DNA of 64,000 bases from Zygnema cylindricum (GCA_037447655.1 JBBHKE010000667.1:248001-312000); one strand, 5' to 3'. Positions 13,199 through 26,981 are shown, numbered from the stretch's first letter. Numbers and translations: made by a program. Notes: generated from the letters alone by a model not told the origin.

Positions 13199-13838
13199 AT
13201 GTCGTCATCCCGTACTGGCAGCAAGGGCCTGCTGGAGGCTTTCAAGTTCGGATGCTACTTGGCGATTCCTGTCGTCATGATGCTGACGTTTGCCAACAAT
13301 TCTGAAAATTTGGAGAGAATTATTCGAAATGTAAGTAGACTATGTTATTTGGGTGAAAACCTTTTTTCTTGTGTTTCTTTTTTTTTTTTTTTTTTTTTTT
13401 TTAAGCCTGATGTGATTTTAGTCTGTTCAAAGCGAACTCAAAAAGAAAAAAATAAACAATAATAACAAAAAAATAATATAATAAAGTAAAATAAAAAATG
13501 CTTTTAGGTATTATCTTTTGCCAGAAAGCTGCTTTTTTTAGGCTGACCGTTGACTCTTTTTGACTGTTCATGCTTTTTAGAGCTAAAACTGTTTGCTTTT
13601 TATTCACCTTCTGTTTAAAATTCGCAATGAAAGTGTTGTCAATACTTGCCGCAGTTAGTTGAAAACCCGCAGAAATTTTAACTTTTTCTTAAGGAGAATA
13701 TATTTATGTGTGTCAATTTGGTGGCGGAGGGGGCCGGACTTCCAGAGATCCTATGTTGTTTATCCTCCTGAAGGACCTCGTCCACCAAATGCAGAAGAAA
13801 TTCGGGAAAGGGCGAAACTAATTAAAGAACAGAAGTAA
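13199..13838 (+). CDS. PET100: PET100-like cytochrome c oxidase assembly protein
   Basis: Two exons, 13199-13330 and 13746-13838, give a 74-aa protein. The intron has a GTAAGT donor and TTCCAG acceptor and contains a ~25-bp T run. Residues about 16-33 form a single hydrophobic segment (FGCYLAIPVVMMLTFA), followed by NNSENLERIIRN and the diagnostic tail RSYVVYPPEGPRPPNAEEIR with a basic Lys-rich end. This layout (short N-terminus, one membrane helix, YVVYPPEGPRPP) matches plant PET100-like proteins. By family it acts in the mitochondrial inner membrane and helps assemble complex IV. No cleavable presequence is evident, as is usual for the family. The length is close to known plant members. The stop codon lies at the edge of a purine-rich repeat (see 13839-14010). 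Confidence 0.85.
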
Positions 13839-14010
13839 GCAAAGAACAGGAAAGAAGGAAACAGCAGAAAAAGGGAAAGAACAGAACTAAGGAAAGAACT
13901 GAAATAGGGAAGGAACAGGGATAAGGAAAGAACAGAAAGAAGGAAGGAGCAGAACTAAGGAAAGGACTGAAATAAGGAAGGAAATGGGATAAGGAAAGAA
14001 ACAGAAGCAA
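13839..14010. repeat. Purine-rich minisatellite, ~68-bp period
   Basis: An AG-only tract built from GGAAAGAACAGAACTAAGG-type units. Two long copies begin near 13882 and 13950, 68 bp apart. It starts directly after the PET100-like stop codon and shares its words (AAAGAACAGAAG) with the last codons, so it would lie in the 3' UTR. Confidence 0.7.
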
Positions 14011-14639
14011 TTTTGCCCAGAATGTATGAGCAACTTGTGTGCAGGAATTTTTTGTGAGGACTTTTTTTTTTTGCATTATAAAGGGGACTACGTAGCCGTA
14101 GTAAAAGTTTTTTTCAGTTTTTAAAAGCAATTTTTTAATTACTCTCGATTTTTTTGATGCTTTGGATGCCGGGGCTTTTTTTGCTTCAAATTTTGTAATT
14201 GACATTTTGGTAATGAACAGAAGCTGGATAAATTTTATTGTCATATGGGTTCAGTTGGAAAATATTTATTTTAACCTTTTCTTTATTTTCCCAAAACATT
14301 GGTTCTAGTAACTTTTTGGACTTGAAAAGGGCTTTCAGATTCACTCTGTTGCTAAACTGAAAATAAAAGAATTAGACCACTGTTTTCCCACAAACTAAAT
14401 TAGAATTTTACTTCATGTGACAATGCATATGGCTGTCATCTCTTCGACAATCCTCGTGCTTAGTAACCTTCCATGCTTTTTTCTATCTTTTTTATTTTTG
14501 CTTGTCAGACCCGGAAGATTACTCTGGGATTATTTGTATACTCCGTGTTGAAGAAAATATATTTTCTTTGTACCGTCCAAAAATTGTACTGGACAGTTTT
14601 TCCTAAGATCTTCCTTTAGATTTATAACTGAAGAGTCAC
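14011..14639. other. AT-rich spacer
   Basis: No gene, RNA or repeat that I can name. Probably the remainder of the PET100-like 3' UTR and spacer. Confidence 0.4.
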
Positions 14640-14852
14640 TACATCGCTAATCGTTATTAGTGTTAGTTTTTTTTGCCACTTAAAATATGTATTCTTCGTG
14701 CACACCTGTCGGATTGTCAGTCCGATGGTTGCTATTGGAAGGTAAGATTCTCACCTTATTGGCGATCTCCGGTTGACAATCCGACAAGTGCACATGGAGA
14801 AAAGATGTTAAGTGGCGAAAAAACTTTAACACTAATAATGATTAGCGATGTA
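14640..14852. mobile_element. Hairpin MITE (TACATCG variant), 213 bp
   Basis: Starts TACATCGCTAATCGTTATTA and ends with its near-perfect inverse (TAATGATTAGCGATGTA). Both arms stay complementary almost to the centre, including GTGCAC, CTGTCGGATTGTCA and GCCACTTAA blocks, so nearly the whole element is one long inverted repeat. A TA at each end is consistent with a TA target duplication. The TIR is a relative of the TACACCG family at 1182, 38126 and 56762. It lies ~70 bp upstream of the LEC14B pseudogene fragment. Confidence 0.75.
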
Positions 14853-14924
14853 GTGAAGAGAGGTAAAAACCTCAAAGTTCTTCCTTTGTTGAACTACTTC
14901 GGGGATTTGCTAGGTAGGTTAGAA

Positions 14925-15345
14925 ATCGGGAGGAGCCCAGGCATTACCTAATTGAATAGTTCAGATTTAGAATAGTTGAAGGAACTGGACTTCAAGGAGA
15001 AATTGCATTTAAGTATTGGTAGGGAGTTGGAGTAATTGTTTATATTGTGGTAAGAAATGTGGAGATAACAGGTTGGCGTCAAATGCTAAGTCGGGCATTT
15101 AGAAATGCCCATGGATTTTTTGATCAGTGTGTTTGACTTTCTCCTAAGGGAGGCACTACACTCAAAGCGTCAAAAATGTTGGGAATGGCAAGTGACAAGG
15201 ACGAAGGTGATGATGACTATATGCTCACGGAAGAACAGGATGTAAACAAAATGGAGTACGTAGTGGAAAATATGAGACATGCAACCTCAAGGATAAAGAG
15301 AACTGGGCTTTCTAAATTTTTTTTGGGTCATCCTCGTTTTTACTG
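14925..15345 (+). pseudogene. Decayed duplicate of the 5' end of the LEC14B/DCAF11-like gene
   Basis: The noncoding part (GGAGGAGCCCAGGCATTACC, AATAGTTCAG, GGAGTTGGAGTAA) aligns in order with the leader of the gene at about 5475-5580. The open part from 15176 (KDEGDDDYMLTEEQDVN) matches the acidic region DDDEDDDDYMPTEEEDAD of that gene, and FFLGHP near 15325 matches its EFLDHP. The ATG context is lost, internal deletions and frame changes are present, and nothing matching exons 2-9 follows. Because the leader is included, it looks like a DNA-level duplication truncated inside exon 1, not a spliced retrocopy; however, no intron lies in the copied part, so a retrocopy is not excluded. Confidence 0.75.
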
Positions 15346-16782
15346 CTTTCCTCTTTAAATTTAATGACAATAGAATTTTTTCGCTACGAATCTATAAACA
15401 GCTAACAACAACACAAATACTTGTCATTGAATTTCAGAAATATATCGCTATTAATGTGCTACATTTTGAACGTTACCCTTTGATAAATCAAGAGTTGTAA
15501 TATCTGAGAGCACAGCATTGCAAAAAAAACATAGAATGGTGGCAACTTGATGCTGAAAACGTGCTCTAAACTGCAATATCATATAGGTACTGGCTGCTTA
15601 CAAGATCTCCAATAACTTATCTTCATGTACACTAATAAAAATGGTGTTTGCAAAAAAGCAACAATCTCAACCACTTCAACACCAAAATAGACTAAAAAAA
15701 CTCATTGAGTATTTTGTAATGTGACAAGCAATGCTACTTGCTTCAGATGAATGTGTATGATTCAATAACAAGGGCAGCTGTCCACCAAATACAAAATTTT
15801 GTAATTTGCTAGTGCACAACATAAAACTTTATTGCAATAGAACAATTTGTTTCAACAACCAGAAAGTTTTCAGCAGCCAAAGAAAACAGAAAACGGCCTG
15901 CATTACACTACTTCACACAGACTATTCCATACTTCTGAGAATTGAGATAAAACATCAAATTGTGTACCATTGACGCTCTCAGATCATCGTCTCTTTAACC
16001 ACTGCAGTTCTCTGTGTACTTGTTACAAAGTAGCGAGCTGTATAGACGGTAAAAGTAAGGCCAGAGACGTTTACAAGAATACAAGAGAAACAAACAAGAT
16101 ATAGATATATTTCCTCAGTATAGGCTTCTTCTCCCAGTAAAACCTAAGATTTGATTATTTAGGCAAACAAAAGCTTTTGATTTGTATCTCATCAATTAAA
16201 ATGCAGATTTAGATCGCAAACCTGATCCAATGGAGAGTAACACAACTCGAAGAACTTGTAGCATGAGCAACAGCTGGAGTACCATGCCCGTGCTTTTCCA
16301 TAATCATAACATCATCCCATTCCCTACATGCTGCGAAACTAAAGCATACATATACACAACCATGGACTAAGGAGACCAACGGCCTGACCTTTGCTCACTC
16401 CCTTCAGAAACTGAAATCCCTACCTCATTCTAAACTAACTTTATCAACAACCTACTCAATCTTTGTGTTCCAGTTACTTCACACCACTACTGTGGTTCAG
16501 CATCTAAATGTCTCTAGAAAGGAGGGCATTCTATGAGCAGCCCGCACGAGACATAGCATGCCCAAAACTGGCAATGCCTATCACAGATAATCAGGAGCTT
16601 GAAGGTAAGGAATACTTGTACTTCCCAATCCTACAGAGGCGTGATGCTGAGTCAAGCGGTGCTTCATTTGAAAGAAAATAACAACTCAGTTGCGCAGAAG
16701 TCAAGAATATATCAAAACCATCAACTATTGGACCATCGAACAGTCTCAACCAAGCAGAGAAAACTGTGTTCCCTTCATCATT
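15346..16782 (-). other. 3' flank of the BSL phosphatase gene
   Basis: No independent gene found. The bases next to 16782 should be the 3' UTR of the minus-strand BSL gene. The rest is low in coding signal on both strands. Confidence 0.4.
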
Positions 16783-19700
16783 TTAAATCCACGCAAGTGA
16801 ATTGCGGTCACTCGCAGGTTGCGGCCTCCCTCTGGTTGGTGTAGGTGGTCTCTGGACATTAAGCTCCTGTATCACAGAAAAAGGAACCAAAGTCACCAAG
16901 GGACTTAACCAAAAATCGAGGCAAATCCTCACAGAAAACATTTTCTTACTGATAATGTTGACGACCTGTGCTATTATAATTTCTATTCCAGTCACACACG
17001 ACTTATAGACTAAATAAAATAAAATGATGGTGACCTTGTGATGCATATATCCCTTTTTAACCTCAGAAGACGTGTCGAATAATGGGACAAATAAACTCAC
17101 CTGCATCCAAGTGTCTTCGTGACCAGCCTCCGGTGAAGTAGTAGGTGATGCCCCTTGAGGGGGCAAAGGGTGAATTAACTTTGGCACAACAACCAAATCT
17201 CTCCCAAGAACAAGTATTGCTCCCGCATTATTTGCCGTACCTGCGTTCCAACAAACAACCTTGTTGTTCTCATCAATGACCAGCTACAAATAAGATTCCA
17301 GACTGAAGGCTTCTTTCCAAAGTACAATTTGGGGAGCTTGTGGACATAAGAGTTTTGGTTTTCTTGTTGCTGTACTCATTTTTTATAGCACCAACCTAAT
17401 CTTACTGAAGATTAAAGACACGAGTACATGTTTAGCGGTTCCCCCTGTTTCTAGCTCCTACTCCCAGACATTTACAAAACAGCAGAATGGTGACCCTGGA
17501 AAACAATCAAGTTCACATTCAATTAATTACCATGAAGCTCTTGAAATAAAACGCTGATATTGCCAGAAACCAAACGTACCACAATAATTTGTAGCTGAAA
17601 ATAGGGTGATGAGGTGGCCTTGAGCAAACCGCTCAAAACCGTCCATAACACATTCGTGTGCACGAACTATGAGCTGCAAATCATTGTTTTTGCAAAATTG
17701 CATAACACGGTCCGGCTGCAAAAGAAAGACCAAGAATAGATGTTAGTTTCTGAATAGTGAAAGCCTAATACACAGACAAGAGTACAGACTCGCCTCACAA
17801 CCAGACTAAACTGGAGGACGACTTTAACAAAGAAAAGACAAATTGTTCATCGGGTAAAAAATACAAAAAAAAGTTCCCTCGAGGAAGTAGGCCGTAGATT
17901 ATGATGCCCATAATCTGATGAAGTGCAAAAAACAGGGCGACCAAGGGCTGGAACCCTGGTTTACAAATATTTGAGTGAAAAATGCGCAATTACAACACCT
18001 AACTGTGCTTAACTGCGTCTGACTGCTTAGAATATGCACATAACAATATCCACACAACCGTACACTCAGAATTAGTAGAGCAGTTCCAGCAAAACGTATA
18101 GGTGATTTCTAACATCTCTTCACATCAAAATCCAGCATGTTTATCCAAAACAAAAGTTACACTGTGTATCTTGAACAGAAAAGGCCTCTCAGAGAATTAG
18201 CAGTAACGCCAAAACAACAAATGAATAAACTGCATCCCAAAACTTGCATATTAGTAAAAACAAGAGTGAAGGATAAACACCAGAGGTCCAGCAAGCGTAG
18301 TATAAGTTTGATTCTTACCCCAAATGTGACTAGTCCAGGGCCCCTTGCATTAGGGCGCAAGCCCTCTACACTGTCATTTTCTGTGGGATCCGACCTGAAG
18401 TGAGAAAAAAAAGCATGGTTCATGGTCAGCAATCCAGTCTTAGGGTTTTTTCAGAGTTTACAAGGTCACACAACACAAAAACTTGTCAACTAAACATCTC
18501 CAGCCCACATACTGGTCCAAAATAAACAATTGAAGCCTCCTCACCACATTAAAGAACGTCTGTATACTGACTGGCATTTACATTTAACGCCAGTAAGACA
18601 ACAATAAGTCTATCATAAAAACTTACCAGAGCAAGTCCATGAGGACCATGGACCCTGCTTCCATGGTAATTGGCCTTTGTATCTCTTCAATCTGTGACAC
18701 ATGGTCGATTGAACGTCCAATGCCCCCATGCATGCATATGATCTTTTTCTCAATAATGGCTGCAAGTGGCAGCCAGTTGAACAGTGCATTGATGCGTTGC
18801 CACACCCAAATACCCGCCGACTCTCCCTGCATACACACGCAAAATAAAAACGAAAATTAGGTCAAACTACTCTCCCTAAATACACAAGCAAAAAGAAAAC
18901 AAAAATTAGGTCAAAGTGGAGCAGAGCTCCGACGCCACAGCCCACTTGACAACAGCGAGATTAATCACTAGACTTGGCTCCCAGTAGAAACGCGTGGAAA
19001 GCAAAGATGTAGCCAGAAGGACACATAAGCTCAAGACAAATATCACTCTAAGGGAACAATAGAGAAGAGCAATACTGTGATGGTGTCAGCACAATTATCG
19101 AACAACTGGAGTTGACCAAAAAAAAAGGCCGTACCATTCGTTCAATGCACTCAATTCTGAAACCGAATAACGCGTTGATGTCAGCAGCTTCATGGTTTCC
19201 ACGAATAAGATGAACATGTTGAGGATGTTCAATCTGTCGAGGATACAGGAATGATAAGTCAGATGATACTCAAACAAATATTTTTTCCAACTTCGAGTTG
19301 TGAACAGAGTTTTCAACCAAAGCTTAAACAGTAAACACATCAATACAGCCATACTTTGCATAGCAGTTAACAAAATTGAACTAAAACAATCATCATCCAA
19401 TATCCCCCCAACTGGGAATAAGTTTAATAATAACTAAACATACTTTTAAAGCCAGCAACAACATAATTGTCTCAAGACTGTGCTGTCCTCGATCAACGTA
19501 GTCTCCAAGAAACAAATAATCAATGTACCTGGCCATTCCACAATCAATCAACAAAAACCAGTTAGCTACCTCGTTGTATAAGTTACAAGTCAACGGGACA
19601 AATGATTTGACACAGTATAACCCCCGTAAAATCTACTCAATAGATAACGAAGTCCTAAACAACTGGAACAAATCTCACTTCCTAGAAAGACAAACATGAC

Positions 19701-22700
19701 AAGACGCCCACCACTGCATCAATAATTAGTACGTAAATTCTTACTAACAACCTCACCTAAGTCAAGGAAACATTCCAACTGTATGCGACTGCAACAACAC
19801 AAAAGAAAAAAGGATATTAAAAATAAATGAGAAACCCTCATTAACTTATTTTCGACATTTGAACAAGCTTATTCAGATTGACATCTTTGAAAATGTGTGA
19901 TTGACAGCGACTTGCACAGCATCTCACGTTATGTCTCCTGCTGTAGATGGCGAACCATATTCATCGAACAACCTCATGAGGTCACCAAATTGTCCATGCA
20001 AGTCACCAAAAATTTTCACAGGTGCCTTGATCTGCAGCACACTTGACTCATTTTTGAAATGCTTCTCAGCCGCATCGCACAACTCTCGTACTTCCTCGGC
20101 ATCCAGAAAAAATGCCCTCTTTACAGGAGGTTTCCATCCACGTGGCTTCAGCAAATGGGAAATGACCTGCAAACAAAACCAATCTCAAATGCGACACAAT
20201 CGACTTTGTTTTAGGAAAAGGCACCTGCACAAAAACTTCACAGGATATACAGAATTTTGGATGCAGGCCCAATAACAAAATGTCAGCACTGAAGGTTCAG
20301 CTTTTGAACTGGTTGTGCGAGCCTGCTGGTTAAGATTCGGAAAATATTAGTGAATGATAGTTTCAAGCTCCACACAGATCCAGTACAAAAACATCGCAAA
20401 AATAGACTGGTGGATGGCAACACACTTTCTTGTAGACTCCTGGCATAGACAGTTGCCTCTCCAAAAGTCTAGTCCTTAGCCTGATGCTATCTGGCGTGCT
20501 CACTCGGCGCCCCTCATATTCAAAATGTTCAATTGACAATTGCCGTACCAAACCACCCAAGGCTCCTCCAGATTCTGCTGCTACTAGAACCTGCAGGCCA
20601 CTTATAAATATTAACACTGTATGGAACCAAAAAGAACTGATGAAGAGTGAACGAAAAATGCCGCTAAAATGACAGAAGCAATTTACGCCCTTGGTAAAAG
20701 ACCTGCTTGCAGAATGCATTAAGGTATGAAGATGCAATCAGAAAAAATTGACAGATATAATGAAATGTGGTCAGCCAAACATCTTCAACAAACAAAAAAG
20801 CGTAGAAAACGACTCACTTTCTTAACCGACAAATGAGATAAAAAATTGATGACATATGCCACCTAAACAGAAGTTCCATTTTTCCCAATAATTTTAAGCG
20901 ACATTGGACAGATAACCACTACATGATTAAAACCACATAGATTGGCTACAAAACAAGCATAAAACTGGTCAGGCAACTTACTGCACGAGGTGCAAGTCTG
21001 ACATCTGGCGTATATTCCGGAGAAGGTTGTCTAGCCGTAGGAACAGATGGAGTAACTGGCTGACTAGCGGGGGGAGAGTCAACCTTGTCGTCGTCCATGC
21101 TCTCTTCTTTCTTTCCATTGGCATTTGCGGCCTCTTTTTTAGCTACTTCCAAAGCTGCCTGTGCTGCTCTAGCTTCCTCCATAGAGATGCTGCGGAGAAG
21201 TTGCCCACTCCTCTCATCTTGCCTGTACCAAAAAGTCAGAAATGTCAGCACAGGCAATATAGACTGAAACTGCTGCTTTATTGGCCAGTTCATCCAGCTA
21301 ACCATTTCAACAAATACACGATACTTGTACATAACTCCATGTGACACACTGGTAATGGAGGATGACGTGTTTCTTTATGATGCAACAAATCTCGCATGGC
21401 AATCGTCCATCTATATCACCACGTGAATGAGCATGCATACTACACTTTGGTCCAGTGATTTCAGTCTACTTTTCATCCACGGACCAGGTTATGGATCTAG
21501 GCAGTGTTCTGCCAGAACATCTGAAAGAATTTTCTGCACATCAACCAACAAGGCAGAACTGATGGCCCTCAAAGCTGTATAAAACAAGATTAAACAAACC
21601 ACAGCACGCAATCTCCACAACTATGCAAGTGTACTCCAATACAATCATGCTCACAGGCTACACGAAAAAAACAACCTTGGGCCACAACCTGGCCCACAAT
21701 CATTGTGACATACAAGTAATCAACAAATACAAATCAAGGCTGCCGCCTTGGTAGATAACAGCCATGAAAACTCATGACAAGATTTCCTTCCCTCAAGAAT
21801 AGATCCAAGGCTCCGTTTGTCATGCAAAGGAGTTATTGGCAATTGGCTCAAAGCTGGCAGCATCCTGCGTTTTCTCTAAACGCGCAACACATCTTTTGAC
21901 AAAATAATACTCATACATCTGTGTGGAACAATCTGCATACAATGTAGCCAATGCAGAGACATGCAAGGACAATCCCTGGCCAAACAAGCATATCCAAAAA
22001 GACCTACGTTTTATCCCGCTCTGCGTTCTTTGTATTGATGTCCTCCTCTAGGGAACCATCTGGCGGTGGGGCAACAGCCAGACCCATTTCAACCTTATTT
22101 TCTCCTGGCTCCTCCTCATTGGTCCTTGGAGGAGTGGGATATGTTCCAGCAGACGCAGCCAATGTGGAGGCAGTTGGTGATGGCTCAGAAGTTGAAAAAT
22201 CTTCAGCCATAAGCAAGTCATCCAGCAGAACTCCTGATGCACACAAAAGGAAAAACAAAATTGGCGATTGAAAGTAGTTAAGGGCATGGGAGTGCTAAAC
22301 TGGACTCAGTCCAAACAAAGTTAGTCTTAAGCAGTTTATCACAAATAGTCAGCTAATTAAAAGACATCACAAGGACAAAGTCATAAAAACTAGATATGCA
22401 TACTCAATTATATCATGTTCAGGCCACATTGTCTTGGAATTTCTCAAGGGTACACTCAGCAGAACATTAACACAATGCACAAGTTCATGAAGACTCTACT
22501 AAAAAAAATTAGGTCCTTGAAAAAAAAGATAAGTATTAAACTGTCACACATGCAAGCTGTCAAAAAAAAATTGCCTATACAATTCCCTTCAAAACTCCTT
22601 GTTCCAGAATCCTAGTACAACTGCTTTCCTGCAACTGCATTTAACGCATTACACTCAGAACAAAATAGATCATCAACAGAAATTCAATCAACAGGCCAAT

Positions 22701-25700
22701 CTAGAATCTGTGCACAAGCCACGATCACATCCAGACAAAACACAATCATCTCCTAATAAACATTACCAGTAAACATATTGCGGAACAAAAAACCAGCACT
22801 GACCTCCTCGCAGTCCTCCATAAGTGTAAATGCATTCCCCAACAGATGCCGCAGCGTGCCTGCACCGCCTTGTGAGCTCTATTGAAGCATCACCTCCCGG
22901 AGCATCAGCACTATACCGACCCGTACGATGTGTCGTGACGATAGACTTGCGGTCGCACCATAAGCCTGCTGTGGTATCAAGAACTGCCAATCCACCCCAG
23001 GTCACAACACTGTCAGCTTCAATCCCATCATAATATTAGAACCCTTGAGATCTGTTCATCCATCACAAACCCGCAGAAGTCCAAGAAAAAGAAGATGCAT
23101 GTAGACAGCATCCACTTCAGCTGAAATGATGTGATGCATGAAGAGGTAAAGGTGCCCAGAACTCCAAAGTGGAAACACAGTGCTTTTTTACCATCCTCCA
23201 AAGCTTTAACTTGACACTTAAGTAAAAAAAACCAAGGAGCAAAACTTGGAGGGCATTTCAATACCTAGCGCGACATCAAGAATGCAACCAACAGTTTCCC
23301 ACAATCCTAGAACACAAACAATGCCGAACTCAAATTTCTGGCTGAACTCAGATGTCTGAACACTGGCTGCTGGATTACCCTTTGTTTCAGTAAAAGACAG
23401 ATTCATCAAGTGATTTTTCATGCCTGTGGTACCCATGCTGATTCGCTAATGGTAAAAATGTAAAAAACAAAGGTGGCTCCAGGTTAACAGATTCCGCCAT
23501 ATTATGGGCGGATAATGGAGCAGCAGCATGTGCCAAAATAAAAAGACATACAATTCAAGGACTTGTTCAAGAATAATTCCAACAGTATCAGGAAGTACCT
23601 GCTACACTCGAAGAATCCTCCACCATACGCCCTCCACCTAATGCTCCTCCAGAAACGTGTAACCGTGCATTGACAAATACCTGGCCAACAACAATGCAAT
23701 AGTTTAACAAATGTCACCAGTTCTTGATAGTTAGACTTGTCAAATAAAAGGATTCCAGAAACAAGAATGCTAAATGACTCAACAAGAAAAATATACAAAA
23801 TTATCTCAAAGCAGAACACAACGTAGTCTCTGTGTGGAAAACATAATTTCCGAAAAGAAAAAGTCACTAAAGAACAGAGCCAAAGAGGTCGAATCACTAC
23901 TGTAGTTTTCCTCCTGCTGTCAGAAATTGAAGAATTTGGAAGATACATATCTGACAAGGGAAGACACTCACAGCAGCGTGCTGGTAGCGTGCTGATGGAG
24001 ATATACCAGGGGCTACTGCCCATTCCCATCTACCATCTCGATGACGTGCAAGGCCATATGCACCAGAAAGTGGCTGCGTACCACAAAATGAACTTGGTAA
24101 GAGAACAATGTGACCTTGACTAAATAACGGTCTACAACTGTTACATCTTCAATAAACAATTCTTGCAACAAACCTCCAGATAATAACAACCTCTGAAGAA
24201 AATTGTGTTAATCATCGCCACAGCAATCAGCATCCCATGAATGGTAAAGGTGTTCCAGACCAAATAAAGGAAATAGGGTGCACCGAATAGGGTCTCATGT
24301 TTTTGGAAAAAAGAGTCTGCAACTTATCCATCATGTGCAGCCTCCGTACTAAATCTTGTGTAATAATAGTTATACGAATAAATAAACTGCACGTCGAAGC
24401 TATCAACAAAAGGGTACCTCAAGCAAGAATGCACGTTACATTATCTGGCAAAAATAGCCATAAGTGACGAGTTAGTCCTATCTTCTTTAGCCACTAAATA
24501 CAAGGGTACAATCGCTGCTAACCTTCTAATGGTTATAGGGCTTAGAAAACAATGATTGAAACCAGGAGAATCACATACCACACTGCTAGCATCTCTCCCA
24601 CCACAAAGCAGAAGCAGTCCATCTGAGCGGGCGCTAGCAGTAGAATACCTGAACCGCCAAATAAAAAACCAATTAAGAACACTTTTGATGGATAACACAC
24701 ATCAACCAATTCTTTCAGTGAAGGAAACATCCATAGAAATTCTTGTGAAAGAAAAAAATAATAGCAATAGAAGCGCCCACGTTTTCAATAGAATGTCAAA
24801 AGATCAACTCTAACAAATTTGCAGTCTATCCAAAAACACCTCAAAGGCCTCGGTGACCAAAAGTAACAAAAAAATAGAATCCTGACATGCTCACAGAAAA
24901 ATTCTTCTAATAGCAGTGTGGTTGCACTCACATGCATGGAGGAGGACCTTCTCCCTCAGGCTCCAGCTTTCTCCACTCGTATGGTTTAGCTGCGGTATCT
25001 AGAGACCAGACATCTGCAAGTGGTCTCTTACCTGCCATCCTCATGATGCCAATCAGTGCAATGTACAGCCCGCTGTATGCAAATTACGCCCACTACTGAA
25101 GTTGAAAGCTGTCACAGACCATTTTTTACAGATAGTTTGGGCCCTTCAATCCTCACGCAAAGCGTATCGGATCATAAAACATAAATTTACAGCAGAAAAA
25201 TCCAAGAGAAAACTGTAATTGCAGTGGACAGGCTGCAAGCTGGCAAAGCCAGCCTAACTTAAGAACATCTACTGCTTCTGTACTAGCTCTGAGGGGAACG
25301 TATTGGCAGAACCACTGACCGTCATTGCCACTGATCGATAACAAAAATCTCTGTCCAACAAGTGCCATCACATGACCATATCTGGGTCCAGGTCCTGGCC
25401 CTTGCACCACCACCCTGGTGGAGTAAAAAAGAAAAATTATTCAGTTCCCCGTGAAGTTAGTAAAATTCATGCCTACTTTGTGCAGCAGTATAGCCCAACA
25501 CAACACCTAAACAATGTAATTCTGAAAAAAGGACAACCTCCCATGAATACTTTCCAAACCTCTTTACAGGTACTGCTGGGGGAAAAAAAAAGCCAGAGGG
25601 CATTTTACCTGTGCCATTTAGGCCTGGGCTGTGTCAAATCAAGCACGTGAAGGTCGTCTGTTGCTAATCCAGCAGGGCCAATCCCTCCCTGTGCAAGAAT

Positions 25701-26981
25701 AAATGCCAAACAATTATACGGAAGTCAGAGGTTATCAAAGAACATTATGTCATTTACAAGATGAAGCTAAACACAGCTTGAGAGCAACCGGTGCATAAAA
25801 CTCCTATAAAATTATATGTAAATAATTGGAGGAACAACAACAAACCCACATATAAGAGAGACAACACCTTAAGATACACGGCTTTCTCTACTGGTTTTAG
25901 GGTTCATTTCCATCTATAAAAAAATGAAAAGCAAGTTTCCTGAAATTAAAGCGAACCTGTATAACCACCATAGTTCCAACTGCAGTGGCAGCATGTGCAG
26001 CCCGTGGTGATGGAGGCTCTCCCACAGGTTGAAGTCTGTGGATATCCATTAAATGTCAAAAAAAGAAAAGCATGCTTGATCTTTAAAAACCGTGTGGCTA
26101 CTTTAACAGAATGGAAATTTTGAAACCCTGCTCCAGTGAAAAGCTGAAATTAGACATGTGCACCACATCAAATTTATTCACCCAAACATGTTTTTGAACA
26201 AACCTACCAAGCAATCCTCCTTCATGAGTCAGCCAACAAATAATTCACGAGTTGTTAGTGCTATCATCTTTGTCTTGTCAAAACTGGGTAATATTGCAGC
26301 ACAATGCCGCTAATGTTTTCCTCTAATTTAGTACGTACACAAATGCCACTTGCCTGCCATAACTGACAAAAAGGCTTAAACTCGCCGAGCATAACCAACA
26401 TCAGTTAAAATTTCTGTATCATGGTAACACATACCTAGTCCAAGTTCGACTATTCACATCGAAACTGTGGACATCAGCAGTTGCACCAGCCAGACCTGCA
26501 TGAGCAGCCAATACAAAAATTTGGCTTACAAAAATGGGGGACAACTATGCACTTTCAAGCATGCCATTGCCTCCCATGATGCTTATGGATCCTTTCAATA
26601 CGTTTACAGCCTTCTAAATTCATGATTTTCGCAGCTATAGAAAGTGTACGTGAGGCGAAAAGAAGGAGAAAAACAGAGTGAAAAAAATACCACAAGCGAC
26701 AGCAAACTAAGGAAAAGGGGAGAGAAGAAAAAAAATGACATACGAATGCCTGCCGCGCCCCCTGCAGCTGGACCACCGCTTCCTTCTAGAGCAGTTGCGC
26801 CTCCAAATAGGATCAGTCTTGCACCAACGTAAACAGGCTTGTCCGGATCTCCCACTGCTGCTACAGCTGTCAGTGTATGTCCACACCGAGGACCTGGCAC
26901 ATCACCATGACTTTCTATTTGACTGTATGCAGGAGCAAAACGGGGTTGCTCCCCCTCTACCACAGGAGGATCGACGTCCAT
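16783..26981 (-). CDS. BSL: BSU1-like (BSL) kelch-repeat serine/threonine phosphatase
   Basis: A complete gene of 21 exons on the minus strand, all introns GT-AG: 26744-26981, 26435-26495, 25957-26035, 25609-25688, 25320-25414, 24932-25031, 24579-24648, 23972-24073, 23599-23680, 22804-22983, 22008-22233, 20982-21222, 20426-20590, 19928-20166, 19444-19528, 19135-19233, 18627-18826, 18319-18394, 17580-17715, 17101-17240, 16783-16866; 925 aa. Residues ~30-375 are the kelch propeller ([38 protein letters not shown]). A low-complexity linker follows, then the PP1-type phosphatase from ~575: GDLHG at 627-631 (metal ligands D628, H630), GDYVDRG 661-667, GNHE 693-696, HGG 747-749, RAHE 824-827; all catalytic motifs are intact. 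The family dephosphorylates BIN2/GSK3-type kinases in brassinosteroid signalling. Start: ATG at 26981, just after a likely 5'-UTR acceptor (TTGCAG). The short N-terminus and C-terminal tail resemble BSL1, the propeller BSL2/3. Confidence 0.96.
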
